Of a DNA stretch of 30,221 nt, positions 7,246 through 15,591 are shown piece after piece. The position numbers and the translations under genes are program-made. Numbering within the stretch: the first letter of the stretch is position 1; each line of letters opens with the position of its first letter. Location of the stretch: the NCBI GenBank assembly GCA_027335985.1, contig DAHWGX010000086.1, forward strand, positions 1-30,221. The letters run 5' to 3'. This DNA comes from Nitrospirota bacterium. GTDB taxonomy: Bacteria; Nitrospirota_A; Leptospirillia; Leptospirillales; Leptospirillaceae. The notes below the pieces were generated by a model. It was given only the letters and a program-made list of their open reading frames with translations, searched no databases and was not told the DNA's origin.

Positions 7246-7866
7246 TCACCACCGGATGGGAGCCGGCCAGTATCTCCCCCTCCCCCGGCGATCACACTCA
7301 ACGATCAAGTCTCCATTCTGGACGAGTTGCTCCAGTGTCTGTCTCGCTTCTACCACATCTATCCGGCAGTCGGTCGCCAGTTTCTGTATATTCAGGGGCG
7401 CGGGAGAAGGACCGAATCGGAGGTTTACCAAAGCCCGGGCATAGACGCGAACGAATGGCGGATTGTTTGTCCAAGCCAAGGGAACACCCCGATCCTCAAT
7501 GACCAACTCGCCGATCGGGATCGGAGGGGCGAGGCCGGTTTCGGTAAATTCGGAATCTGATGTTTTTGTGGTGTTCCCGGTGTTCCTTGTGTTCCGTTCT
7601 TCCGTATTGGCTCCAGTTCCGGATTTGTCTGATGACACGTGTGGAACACCGTCTTTTTGGTCTGGTGTTCCTTGTGTTCCAATCCCCCTTTCAAAGGAAT
7701 CGTTTTTCTCGCATGGAACACCAGGAACACTTGATCTATTTGTCAGGTGTTCCAAGTCTGATGTTTGGCAAAGTGGCTCCAGTCCTTCTGTTTTTTGTTC
7801 TGGAACACCGGGAACACCAGGAACACCGTTTTCAAATAACATCCGGCGAACGATTTCGTGGATCAT
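7246..7866 (-). CDS. Hypothetical protein with DNA-repeat-encoded linker
   Basis: This 206-residue protein is the last gene of the replication-type operon. Its C-terminal part (about residues 130-206) looks folded, with a segment resembling a winged-helix (LATDCRIDVVEARQTLEQLV, then a basic wing RRGRGRYW). The N-terminal 110 residues are low-complexity and are encoded by a cluster of GGTGTTCC/GGAACACC octamers. Depending on orientation and phase these give GVP, GTP or NT tripeptides. The ATG overlaps the stop of the upstream primase-helicase gene (ATGA), so translation is coupled. It could be a DNA-binding replication accessory protein whose linker gene segment also serves as a binding site; the function is not recognised. 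Confidence 0.75.
   Translation of the reverse strand: MIHEIVRRMLFENGVPGVPGVPEQKTEGLEPLCQTSDLEHLTNRSSVPGVPCEKNDSFERGIGTQGTPDQKDGVPHVSSDKSGTGANTEERNTRNTGNTTKTSDSEFTETGLAPPIPIGELVIEDRGVPLAWTNNPPFVRVYARALVNLRFGPSPAPLNIQKLATDCRIDVVEARQTLEQLVQNGDLIVECDRRGRGRYWPAPIRW
7570..7827. repeat. Cluster of twelve GGTGTTCC/GGAACACC octamers
   Basis: Nine perfect copies begin at 7570, 7579, 7643, 7664, 7715, 7746, 7802, 7811 and 7820. Three one-mismatch copies begin at 7588, 7673 and 7724. Both orientations occur, and copies in a run are spaced 9 bases apart. All lie within the coding region of the 206-residue protein. Because opposite orientations encode different peptides, the repeat looks selected as DNA, like iterons or protein-binding sites. 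Confidence 0.85.
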
Positions 7867-10499
7867 CGACCTTGCTCTTCTTTTTCCGGCTCTTCGAATA
7901 CATCGGAATAGAAAACGTAAACCCGCTTTTTACCAAGATTGGTCAAGGTGATACTTTGCGAAGATTTCCCCTTATTGTCCGGTTTCAACCATCCGGCCTC
8001 GACCAGGACGCGGACTGCAGTCTTCGGATCAAGGCCCGTCAAAATCTCATTTCTGAAGCTTTCCGGGAAAACATAGAACGTCGTTTCACCGGCCTCTTCC
8101 CGACGGAAGCCAACGCGATTGACAATCCTCATGTTTTCACCAGCATCCCAAGGCTCAAACCGGCTTGACCCGTGCGCTTCAAAAAACGTCCGGACCTGAC
8201 GGAGAATCATGTCCCGCTCCTGATTCCCGGAACCACCGCGACGATCCAGCCATGCTTTGAAACAGATCGCCGCCGCCTGCTCCCCTTCACCGGGACGCCA
8301 GCCCGTGATCTCAAACAGAGTTGCAATTTCCCCGGCAATGGCGACCAGCGCGAAGCGGTCCGCAACCCTTGCCACCTGGCCCTCTGCCCCGGAAGGAAGA
8401 TGATTCTTGGCAAAATCTGCCCGGCCCTTCCGGAGGAGTTCCATCATGGACTCTCGGCAGGCGATCAGCTTTTCGAGGAACGTTCGGATCGCAGTTCCGT
8501 AGTATCGGGACGATGCTTCCTTGAGACGGTCGGAAAACGTGGGACCACTCTCACCACATGTGCTCTCAAAAACACTTCCGGAGGCCGCCTCTGCGGGAAT
8601 ATCGACGATCCGGACCATCTGTCCGGCCTTGGGTCGGAACCCGGATTCTCCCAGGTGGGAGGAAAAATCAATTTCTCCGGAGGACAGGAGAATCGTTCTC
8701 CATGTCAGGTGAGTCCGAAGCCCTCCGGAGCGTCCGGCGCGGCCTTTGGAATGACCATTGGCGATCAGGTAGGCCGCCGGACCGACAATCCGCGAATCGA
8801 CCTGGCCGATTTCATCGAGAATGACCGCGCAATCGTTCCGTCGGCTCAGCAATCCTTCCAGCCCATTGTCCGTGGTCCGCCATTGACGGATGTATTCCGG
8901 AGGACCATAAACCGATGCCGCGACTCGAAGAGCCGTCGTCTTTCCGGAAGAGGACGGTCCAAATAGATGGAATCCCCCCGAATCCATCCCGGCCAGTTCC
9001 AGAAGAGGACCGGCGAACGCCGCCGATGCCGCAAAGATCAGGCGGAAATTTCCGGAACAGAGGGCCGAGACTTCATGCTTCCACTCTTCATGGGTTCCGG
9101 ACTGGCCAAATTCGTGATCGATGGGTCCTTGTTCCGACTGGAACAGGACGCCTTCACCTTCTGCCTGTCCGATACTCTTGTCCGGAAAAGCGAATTGCCC
9201 CTGGCTCCAACCGATTTTCGACACACAACGGGCGCGGTCCTTGGGACGGTAGGATTGAAGATATTGATTGATCAGCGGGCGAATCCGGGGAATGGGAGAA
9301 AGGTTCGCCCCCATGTTCAGGAGGATGCCTCGAACTTCTTCTCCGGAACCTTTCAGCATCTCGACAGGCATGACCCATTTTTTCACCCGACCGTCGGGGT
9401 CCTCGAAAACCAGGACGCGGCCCCATTCATGTCCGTGTTCGTTGCGGGCCAAGGCTTCCACAAGAATGGGACCGGAAATCCAGGTCTCCTTGATTTGCGG
9501 AATGCCGTTTTCGTCTTCTTTCTCTTCAAGGTAGAACACACCGCGCCGGTCCAGTCTGAAACCGTGGGGAATGCCGTCGATGGAGCGCGGGGATTCCTCC
9601 GGATCTTCATCCTTTTCTTGTTTGACAAGTCCAAGAAGATCGACCAGGGTGTGACCTGCGGCCAGATAGTCGTCGACACCATTTTTTGATCCGTCTTTTC
9701 CTTCCGGAAGCTGAACAATTTTCACGTCGGCTCCCCTGCTTCGGAGGAAAGCGGTCAGTCTGCCAAGGGCGTTTTGTACATCCTTCCTGGTTTTGGATGA
9801 CGGGTCGAAATCAAAGGCCAGGAAAGTTTCCCGGCTTTTCAGAGCGATGCTTTCCCAGTCCGGAAGGACGGTCGAACCACCGTCCTTGTTGCTTCCCCGC
9901 CAATTCCAAACGCCAAGCAGCCCGATGACACACCCCGCACCGGCGGATAGGAGCGAGTCCGCTTTTCTGATCCCTTCCGTGATCCAAAGAGGAGCGGACG
10001 GATTTCCGATATGAGGGCGTGATCGGGGATGAATGTCCAGAAGCATCCGCGACCGGGCCGGAGTCTCGTATTTGACTTCCTTCTTCTTTACTTTATCGAC
10101 GCGCGGGATGTCCGGCCGGGACTGGACGTTATCGATCCGGCCGACCACGGACCAGACCGGGATGAGCAGGGTCGGAGTGATCCGTTGCTGTGGGGTGAAG
10201 CCAAGATGGATCAGGATCTTGAGGTCCGTGACAGTTCGGTAGCCCCGTTCCCGGACAATCTCCGGGAGAATGGCCGATCCCTCGACGAGGATCCTATGCC
10301 CTTCGGAAAGTTCCGTCAGGGGACGAGATGTCAGAATCGGATGGGGATCCGGTGCGGAAACACTGATCTTTTTATTCCCGTCCGGCTCGACCTCCGGATC
10401 CAGGAAATCCGCTGTGCGAATGGGTGAGTTTTCAGGCAATCCTTTTTCCAGGAGGGCCGCTCCGGGCTGGGTGGCTTTTTCGAGGCTGGATCGGATCAC
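7863..10499 (-). CDS. DUF3854/DUF927-type primase-helicase protein
   Basis: This 878-residue protein looks like a mobile-element replication enzyme. The N-terminal half resembles the DUF3854/Toprim-like module: LWITEGIRKADSL (171-183) and an acidic FLAFDFDPSS (226-235), then KDGSKNGVDDYLA (268-280). The C-terminal half is a DUF927-type helicase ATPase with Walker A GPSSSGKTT (514-522) and Walker B VILDEIG (559-565). Such proteins probably combine nucleotide-metal chemistry with DNA unwinding at a plasmid or phage origin. The start is GTG 10499, overlapping the stop of the upstream AlpA-like gene (GTGA). It overlaps the next gene by ATGA. Family names are from recognition of motifs, so I am confident of the ATPase and less so of the exact N-terminal fold. 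Confidence 0.8.
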   Translation of the reverse strand: MIRSSLEKATQPGAALLEKGLPENSPIRTADFLDPEVEPDGNKKISVSAPDPHPILTSRPLTELSEGHRILVEGSAILPEIVRERGYRTVTDLKILIHLGFTPQQRITPTLLIPVWSVVGRIDNVQSRPDIPRVDKVKKKEVKYETPARSRMLLDIHPRSRPHIGNPSAPLWITEGIRKADSLLSAGAGCVIGLLGVWNWRGSNKDGGSTVLPDWESIALKSRETFLAFDFDPSSKTRKDVQNALGRLTAFLRSRGADVKIVQLPEGKDGSKNGVDDYLAAGHTLVDLLGLVKQEKDEDPEESPRSIDGIPHGFRLDRRGVFYLEEKEDENGIPQIKETWISGPILVEALARNEHGHEWGRVLVFEDPDGRVKKWVMPVEMLKGSGEEVRGILLNMGANLSPIPRIRPLINQYLQSYRPKDRARCVSKIGWSQGQFAFPDKSIGQAEGEGVLFQSEQGPIDHEFGQSGTHEEWKHEVSALCSGNFRLIFAASAAFAGPLLELAGMDSGGFHLFGPSSSGKTTALRVAASVYGPPEYIRQWRTTDNGLEGLLSRRNDCAVILDEIGQVDSRIVGPAAYLIANGHSKGRAGRSGGLRTHLTWRTILLSSGEIDFSSHLGESGFRPKAGQMVRIVDIPAEAASGSVFESTCGESGPTFSDRLKEASSRYYGTAIRTFLEKLIACRESMMELLRKGRADFAKNHLPSGAEGQVARVADRFALVAIAGEIATLFEITGWRPGEGEQAAAICFKAWLDRRGGSGNQERDMILRQVRTFFEAHGSSRFEPWDAGENMRIVNRVGFRREEAGETTFYVFPESFRNEILTGLDPKTAVRVLVEAGWLKPDNKGKSSQSITLTNLGKKRVYVFYSDVFEEPEKEEQGR

Positions 10500-10675
10500 G
10501 CCGACTGTCCTCCCATTCCTTCCCGAATAATCCGCTCAATCTCCTGGTCCGGGATCCGGACCGCACGCGTTCCGATCTTCACGACATGGATTTTCTTATC
10601 AAAGATCCATCGTCTTAAAGTTCCCGGCTTGATCGAAAGCTTCCGGGCGGCATCTTCCACTCGAAATAGTTCCAC
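10496..10675 (-). CDS. AlpA/excisionase-like helix-turn-helix protein
   Basis: This 59-residue protein is typical of the MerR-like AlpA/Xis excisionase group. It begins with a helix-turn-helix (FRVEDAARKLSIKPGTLRRW, residues 4-23), followed by the wing (VKIGTRAVRIPDQEIERII). Such proteins bend DNA and control excision or the operon promoter in integrated elements. The start is GTG 10675, preceded by GGGAGGG at about 10682-10688. The stop overlaps the GTG of the primase-helicase gene. It heads the leftward operon, and direct repeats lie about 60 bases upstream of its start. Whether it acts as the excision partner of the integrase or as a repressor cannot be told from sequence. Confidence 0.8.
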   Translation of the reverse strand: MELFRVEDAARKLSIKPGTLRRWIFDKKIHVVKIGTRAVRIPDQEIERIIREGMGGQSA

Positions 10676-10732
10676 TTGTTCCCTCCCGCTTGTTGTGTGC
10701 GTTTTATTTTTAATGTAATCTAACAGGGCGAT

Positions 10733-10753
10733 TACTCCTTGATGCTACTCCTT
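10733..10753. repeat. Two TACTCCTT direct repeats, 13 bp apart
   Basis: TACTCCTT occurs at 10733-10740 and 10746-10753 in the AT-rich divergent region between the AlpA-like gene and the zinc-finger gene. A centre-to-centre spacing of 13 bases is in the range used by Xis/AlpA-type proteins or repressors. No function is proved. Confidence 0.45.
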
Positions 10754-10754
10754 A

Positions 10755-10783
10755 TTTACTGACATTCAATGATGTTTTAAAAT
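10755..10783 (+). promoter_or_regulatory. Candidate promoter for the zinc-finger gene
   Basis: A -35-like TTTACT (10755-10760) and a -10 TAAAAT (10778-10783) are separated by 17 bases in an AT-rich stretch. The start of transcription would be about 10790, leaving a leader of roughly 75 bases before the TTG at 10864. The -35 match is only partial. Confidence 0.4.
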
Positions 10784-10863
10784 ATGTTTTTTTAGTAAAA
10801 GAATACATCAGGATCTGTTTAAATCCGGATGAAACACAACACACAAGGCAGGAGAGAGGTCTA

Positions 10864-11670
10864 TTGGAGCTGAATGACCTTATGTGGGAACAAGGCGTGG
10901 TTTCTTCCGAGTATCCCTCGTGGGCCTTGATGGAATGGGCGAATGGGGATCACCGGGAACTTTGGATGAGCGAAATCGACATTGTGAAGGAGAAGGTGCC
11001 TTACCGATTTATGCTGTCCCCTTCAGAGATCCTTTCCGGCTTGAAGGTGCTGTCCAGACGAATCCTTGAGGAGATGATTCGGAGAGTCGAATCCGCAAAA
11101 AATTCAGGACAGGTCCCGCAAATCCCGGAGCCGATTTTCTGTAGACGAGCCCTCACAGTTGATGTGATCGGATGGTGGCCGGAGGGGTTTCGTTTTGGAT
11201 CCACGACGGAAACCGAAGCTTTGGAACTCTTCCCGGAATGGAAGATGGCGATGCCCGGTTGGGATGTTCCCAATGAAGCCTTTATGGTGTTCAACCAGTT
11301 CATATTCGCCAAGTTCGCAATAGATGAGCCTCTCGTTGACCCGAACAAAATCCGCCTTTGCGCCATTTCGGAATGCGAAAGGTTCTTCATTCCAAAAAGA
11401 GGCGGCAAAAAGACCTCAAGGGCCTGCTCCAAGGCTCACGCATTGCTTCTCTCGAGCCGCAAGCAAAGGCAGAATGATTCGTACAGGAACAGGGAACGAG
11501 AACGCAACCGGGACCGAATGCAAACCGTCAGAGAAGGGGAAAAACTGTTCTTCAAATGGATTGGAGAGGGCCGATCCCATCGGGAAGCGCAAGCGCTTCT
11601 TCGCAAATGGAACGAGGCGCTTCCTTCCCCTCTCGGGGAGAAGGCATTGCAGAATATTCTCGACAAATAA
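10864..11670 (+). CDS. Hypothetical protein with CGNR-like zinc-finger segment
   Basis: This 268-residue protein of unknown function has a C-terminal segment with Cys pairs and an aromatic core (CAISECERFFIPKRGGKKTS then RACSKAH, about residues 168-194) that resembles a CGNR or FCS-type zinc binder of the form CxxxxC...C. The next stretch is very basic (RKQRQNDSYRNR) and could contact DNA. The N-terminal 150 residues have no recognised motif. The start is a TTG at 10864, just after a GAGAGAGG stretch; an ATG six codons further in, at 10882, is an alternative. It lies immediately upstream of the integrase gene (14-base gap) and reads the same way, so it may be co-transcribed and could regulate it. 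Confidence 0.7.
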   Translation: MELNDLMWEQGVVSSEYPSWALMEWANGDHRELWMSEIDIVKEKVPYRFMLSPSEILSGLKVLSRRILEEMIRRVESAKNSGQVPQIPEPIFCRRALTVDVIGWWPEGFRFGSTTETEALELFPEWKMAMPGWDVPNEAFMVFNQFIFAKFAIDEPLVDPNKIRLCAISECERFFIPKRGGKKTSRACSKAHALLLSSRKQRQNDSYRNRERERNRDRMQTVREGEKLFFKWIGEGRSHREAQALLRKWNEALPSPLGEKALQNILDK

Positions 11671-11683
11671 GGAGAATCGGAGC

Positions 11684-12796
11684 ATGGCACGAAAAAACTC
11701 AAAGGACAAAGGGGTTTTTGAGAGACCGACAGGGTCTGGAATTTGGTGGGTACGGTTCATTGCCGAGGGGAAGGAGGTTCGCAGGAAGATCGGACGGAAG
11801 ACCGACGCGAAGGAATATTACATGCGGGTCAGATCCCAGATCCTTGAAGGACGCTATGAGCCGGAGAAGCCGCGCGCCATCACCCTGGAAGCCTGGCTCA
11901 AGGAATATATGCAGACGGTGACGAGTATCAGTATAGGTGTTCAGAAAGGCTATGCCGCGTTCTGGAGCGTACGATTGGGGAACCGTCCCCTTGCCGGTAT
12001 CAAGGCAAACGAATTGGAACGGATTCAGGCTTCGTTGAAGGAAGAGGGAAGACTGGCACAATCCACCATCAACCGCTATTACGCCTTTCTGAAGCATTCC
12101 CTGAACGTCGCCATCCGGGACGGCCTCATCAAGGAAAACCCCGTGACAAGGGTCCAGTTCTTCAAGGAGGCGACGGGAAGAACCGTCTTTCTCACTGAAG
12201 CGGATGAAGCCAAGCTCCGGGAAAGCTTCCCTCCCGATACCTGGCCGTTTGTGGAGTTCGCCCTCCATACGGGCCTGAGACAGTCCGAACAGTTCAATCT
12301 CCGGTGGGAGACTGTCGATTTCGGTTCAAAGGTTCTGACCATCCCTCTGTCCAAGTCCGGAGAAACCCGGCACGTTCCGTTGAACGGGAAGGCCCTCTCC
12401 ATCCTGAAAGAATTGAAGAGTCGTCAGGTGATCCTGTCTCCCTGGGTGTTCCCTTCCCCGGTCGATCATACAAAACCCAGGGACGGGAACGCCTTCTACA
12501 AGAAGATATTCATTCCTGCCGTTCAAAAAGCCGATTTGTCCGGGGTGGTCTGGCACACGCTACGGCACACCTTCTGCTCCCGTCTGGTTCAGGCAGGAAT
12601 CCCCTTGACCACGGTTCAGAAGCTGGCCGGTCACAAGGATTATTCGACCACACTGATTTATGCCCACCTGTCGCCGGGACATCTTCACGACGCCGTGGGG
12701 ATTCTGTACAGGGAGACGAAAAAGACGGAATTTGAATCCGAACCGGCACCAAATCCGGCACCAGAGGAAAATCGACGGGAGGGAAAATCCTGTTAA
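11684..12796 (+). CDS. Tyrosine recombinase, element integrase
   Basis: This 370-residue phage-type integrase would catalyse site-specific insertion into, and excision from, the adjacent tRNA-Arg gene. All catalytic residues are visible: R199 (TGLRQSE), K224 (PLSKSGE), H291 and R294 (HTLRHTF), H317 (AGHKDYS) and the nucleophile Y326 (LIYAHLS). The N terminus has an arm-binding fold (GIWWVRFIAEGKEVRRKIG) followed by a SAM-like core-binding domain (about 65-150). I chose ATG 11684 with TAAGGAG upstream; a longer frame runs back over the neighbouring gene but lacks family character. It ends 14 bases before the tRNA's CCA end, which is the classic arrangement for tRNA-targeted islands. The other att end is left of the window. 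Confidence 0.95.
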   Translation: MARKNSKDKGVFERPTGSGIWWVRFIAEGKEVRRKIGRKTDAKEYYMRVRSQILEGRYEPEKPRAITLEAWLKEYMQTVTSISIGVQKGYAAFWSVRLGNRPLAGIKANELERIQASLKEEGRLAQSTINRYYAFLKHSLNVAIRDGLIKENPVTRVQFFKEATGRTVFLTEADEAKLRESFPPDTWPFVEFALHTGLRQSEQFNLRWETVDFGSKVLTIPLSKSGETRHVPLNGKALSILKELKSRQVILSPWVFPSPVDHTKPRDGNAFYKKIFIPAVQKADLSGVVWHTLRHTFCSRLVQAGIPLTTVQKLAGHKDYSTTLIYAHLSPGHLHDAVGILYRETKKTEFESEPAPNPAPEENRREGKSC

Positions 12797-12810
12797 GTGC
12801 TTGTTAAATA

Positions 12811-12888
12811 TGGTGCGCCCGGCAGGAGTTGAACCTGCGACCTTCAGATTCGTAGTCTGTTGCTCTATCCGGGCTGAGCTACGGGCGC
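12811..12888 (-). tRNA. tRNA-Arg (anticodon ACG)
   Basis: The minus-strand transcript folds as a cloverleaf. The acceptor stem pairs GCGCCCG with CGGGCGC and the CCA end is encoded. The D stem pairs GCTC with GAGC. The anticodon loop is CTACGAA, giving ACG (arginine, CGU and, after A-to-I editing, other CGN codons). The T arm is standard (GCAGG/CCTGC). One A-A mismatch sits at the base of the anticodon stem. Its 3' end points to the integrase gene, and it is the probable integration target. Confidence 0.93.
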
Positions 12889-12918
12889 AATAACCGGTGG
12901 GTTGAAGCTGACCTGAAC

Positions 12919-12946
12919 ATTCTACTGAAGACCGATCCGTTTTGAA
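12919..12946 (-). promoter_or_regulatory. Candidate tRNA-Arg(ACG) promoter
   Basis: On the minus strand TTCAAA (12941-12946) and TAGAAT (12919-12924) are spaced 16 bases apart, about 30 bases upstream of the mature tRNA 5' end. The -10 is a five-of-six match to consensus. Confidence 0.4.
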
Positions 12947-13012
12947 AGCCCCTGTTTCCACCTTCTCATGCTCTTTCTTCCCCGCATCCAATACCCATCC
13001 TCTTCTCTCCTG

Positions 13013-13021
13013 TGGTAAAAT
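13013..13021 (+). promoter_or_regulatory. Extended -10 promoter candidate for leuS
   Basis: TGGTAAAAT combines an extended -10 TG and a five-of-six -10 element. Transcription would begin near 13028, leaving a leader of about 35 bases before leuS. No convincing -35 is present, which is tolerated with an extended -10. Confidence 0.4.
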
Positions 13022-13062
13022 GGCTGAAAAACTTGGGTTGTTTCACATTTCAAGGAGTCCCG

Positions 13063-15591
13063 GTGAGCGAGCCTCTCTATCCCTTTTCAGAAATCGAACA
13101 GACAGTCCAGAAGAGCTGGAAAGCGGAAAACAGCTTCCACGTCAAACGCGCACCCGGGCTCCCCAAATATTACTGCCTCGAGATGTTCCCCTATCCGTCC
13201 GGCCGCATCCACATGGGCCATGTCAGAAACTATTCGATCGGCGACGCGATAGCCCGCTACAAGCGGATGCGCGGCTTCAACGTCCTTCATCCCATGGGTT
13301 GGGACGCCTTCGGACTTCCTGCTGAAAATGCCGCCATCGTCCGGGGAATTCATCCCGCCGACTGGACCGAAAGCAATATTTCCCATATGAAGGAACAGCT
13401 CCAGAAACTCGGCCTTTCCTACGACTGGGACCGGGAGGTGGCCACCTGCCACCCGGACTATTACCGATGGAACCAATGGTTCTTTCTGAAGCTCCTCGAA
13501 AAAGGGCTGGCCTATCGCAAGGAGGCCCTGCTCAACTGGTGCGACTCCTGCGCGACCGTCCTTGCCAACGAACAGGTCGAGGACGGTCTCTGCTGGCGCT
13601 GCGGGAGCGTTGTCACTCTCCGAACGATGGATCAGTGGTTTCTCCGGATCACCGACTACGCCGAAGATCTCGCGCATTCTCTCGAGACCCTGGAAGGATG
13701 GCCCGAGCGGGTGAGGACGATGCAGGCCAACTGGATCGCCCCTTCGACCGGGGCCCTGATCGATTTCGGAATCGAGAGGACCGGGGACCCGGCCTTGCCG
13801 GAAGAGCCTCTGACGGTCTTCACCACGAGACCCGACACCCTCTTCGGAGTCACCTTCGTAACCATCGCCCCCGAACATCCCCGCCTGGAAGCCCTCCTCA
13901 ACCGATCCCCGGAGAAAGACCCTGCGAGGGCCTTTATCGAGAAAACCCTCCGGGCCCGAACCCATCAGAATCGGGAGGAGCCGGAAAAGGAAGGGGTCTT
14001 TTCCGGGATTTATCTTCGCCACCCCCTGACGGAAGAGCGCGTTCCCCTCTGGATCGGAAACTTCGTCGTCGCCTCCTACGGAACCGGGGTCGTCATGGGT
14101 GTTCCCGCCCATGACCAGAGAGACTTCGAATTCGCCAAAAAATATCGATTGCCCGTCCGCCAAGTAATATTGCCTCCCGGACAGGAACGGAATTCCTCAC
14201 TGGACACGGCCGTCACCGAAGACGGCGTCCTTCTGGATTCTGGGCCCTTTTCCGGCCTTTCGGGGGACGAAGCCCGGGCATCGATCACCGCCCACCTCGA
14301 AAAGGCGGGCCTCGGGAGACCGAAAATAACCTACCGGCTTCGGGACTGGGGCATTTCCCGCCAGCGCTATTGGGGAACGCCGATTCCCGTGATCCACTGC
14401 CCTTCCTGCGGGATCGTCCCGGTCCCCGAAGGAGATCTCCCGGTCCTTCTTCCCCGGGACATTCAATTCACCGGAAAGGGCGGCTCTCCCCTCGCCGATC
14501 ATCCCGCCTTCCGGAGCGTTCCCTGTCCTTCCTGCGGGGGCGCCGGTCGCCGGGAAACCGACACCATGGACACCTTCATCGACTCCTCGTGGTACTTCCT
14601 CAGATTCGCCGGCCTTGAAGATTGCCCTCCGGATCGTCCATTCTCCCCCGAGGCCCTCTCTTACTGGCTTCCGGTCGACCAGTACATTGGAGGGGTCGAA
14701 CATGCGATTCTCCACCTGCTCTACGCCCGCTTTTTCACCCGCGCTCTGTTCGACCTGGATCTCTCCCCGGTCAGGGAGCCTTTTCGGACTCTCCTCACCC
14801 AGGGAATGGTCCTGAAAGATGGATCGAAGATGTCCAAGTCGAAGGGGAACGTGGTCGATCCCGATCTTCTCATCTCGGAATACGGTGCCGACACCGTCCG
14901 TCTCTTCACCCTTTTCTCGGCTCCGCCCGACAAGGATCTCTCCTGGGACGACAAGGCGGTCGAAGGCGCTTACCGCTTCCTCGGCCGACTCCATAACCGG
15001 ATCGAAACCCTCATCGGGGAATTTCCGGAAGCGGCCAGGACCGAGACGGCCGCATGGCTTGAAACGCTTGCCCCGGAAGCATGCGACGTCCGCAACAAGA
15101 TTCACGAAACCATCCGGAAGGTCACCGCCGACCTTGAAAACAACGCCCAGATGAATACGGCCATCGCCAGCCTCATGGAGCTTCTGAACACGCTCAGCCA
15201 TTTCCAGGGAAACGTTCTTCAGGAGGACCCCGCATCCCGGCAATGGGCCCTCGTTTCCGGTTACCGGACCATTCTCCTCCTCCTCTCCCCCTTTGCCCCC
15301 CATCTCGCGGATCATCTCGGCCGTCGTCTCGGGGTCGAAAGGATCGCCCATCACCCCTGGCCCGTTCCCGACGAGCGCGCCCTGGTCCGAACCCTTGTCC
15401 CCTTCGTCATCCAGGTCAACGGGAAGCTCAGGGCGACCCTGAACTTCCCTCCCGATGCGCCGGAACTGATCGTCGCCAAAGATGCCAGGGAAGACGATCG
15501 CCTCGTCCGGGCACTCTCGGGCCAGACGATCCTGAAGACAATCTTTGTACCGGGCAAGATCCTGAACTTCGTGGTCCGGCCTTCTCAATGA
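13063..15591 (+). CDS. leuS: Leucyl-tRNA synthetase
   Basis: This 842-residue class I synthetase charges tRNA-Leu. It has the HIGH-type motif HMGH (50-53) and KMSKS (589-593). It has a zinc-binding segment (CDSC...CWRC), and the CP1 editing domain that hydrolyses mischarged tRNA is recognisable (TTRPDTLFG, then YGTGVVMGVPAHDQRD). Length is usual for bacterial LeuRS. The start is GTG 13063, preceded by AAGGAG; an in-frame ATG at 13012 lies over the promoter and would add an atypical leader. It heads an operon with lptE and holA, and its stop overlaps the lptE ATG. Confidence 0.97.
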   Translation: MSEPLYPFSEIEQTVQKSWKAENSFHVKRAPGLPKYYCLEMFPYPSGRIHMGHVRNYSIGDAIARYKRMRGFNVLHPMGWDAFGLPAENAAIVRGIHPADWTESNISHMKEQLQKLGLSYDWDREVATCHPDYYRWNQWFFLKLLEKGLAYRKEALLNWCDSCATVLANEQVEDGLCWRCGSVVTLRTMDQWFLRITDYAEDLAHSLETLEGWPERVRTMQANWIAPSTGALIDFGIERTGDPALPEEPLTVFTTRPDTLFGVTFVTIAPEHPRLEALLNRSPEKDPARAFIEKTLRARTHQNREEPEKEGVFSGIYLRHPLTEERVPLWIGNFVVASYGTGVVMGVPAHDQRDFEFAKKYRLPVRQVILPPGQERNSSLDTAVTEDGVLLDSGPFSGLSGDEARASITAHLEKAGLGRPKITYRLRDWGISRQRYWGTPIPVIHCPSCGIVPVPEGDLPVLLPRDIQFTGKGGSPLADHPAFRSVPCPSCGGAGRRETDTMDTFIDSSWYFLRFAGLEDCPPDRPFSPEALSYWLPVDQYIGGVEHAILHLLYARFFTRALFDLDLSPVREPFRTLLTQGMVLKDGSKMSKSKGNVVDPDLLISEYGADTVRLFTLFSAPPDKDLSWDDKAVEGAYRFLGRLHNRIETLIGEFPEAARTETAAWLETLAPEACDVRNKIHETIRKVTADLENNAQMNTAIASLMELLNTLSHFQGNVLQEDPASRQWALVSGYRTILLLLSPFAPHLADHLGRRLGVERIAHHPWPVPDERALVRTLVPFVIQVNGKLRATLNFPPDAPELIVAKDAREDDRLVRALSGQTILKTIFVPGKILNFVVRPSQ

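Noticed and set aside
6284..7252. 322-codon open frame on the minus strand over higBA and the oriT region
   Set aside because: Its translation is noise-like and antisense to the clear HigB and HigA proteins.
7570..7827. CRISPR array
   Set aside because: The repeat unit is only 8 bases, occurs in both orientations, has no regular spacers and lies in a coding sequence.
15243..15587. N-terminal extension of LptE
   Set aside because: It overlaps leuS; the signal peptide and lipobox start at ATG 15588, which overlaps the leuS stop.
13087..15588. Long open frames on the strand opposite leuS (14163-13087 and 15588-14197)
   Set aside because: They are antisense to a clear leuS gene, lack family motifs and are Gly/Arg/Glu-rich, as expected from GC-rich third positions.
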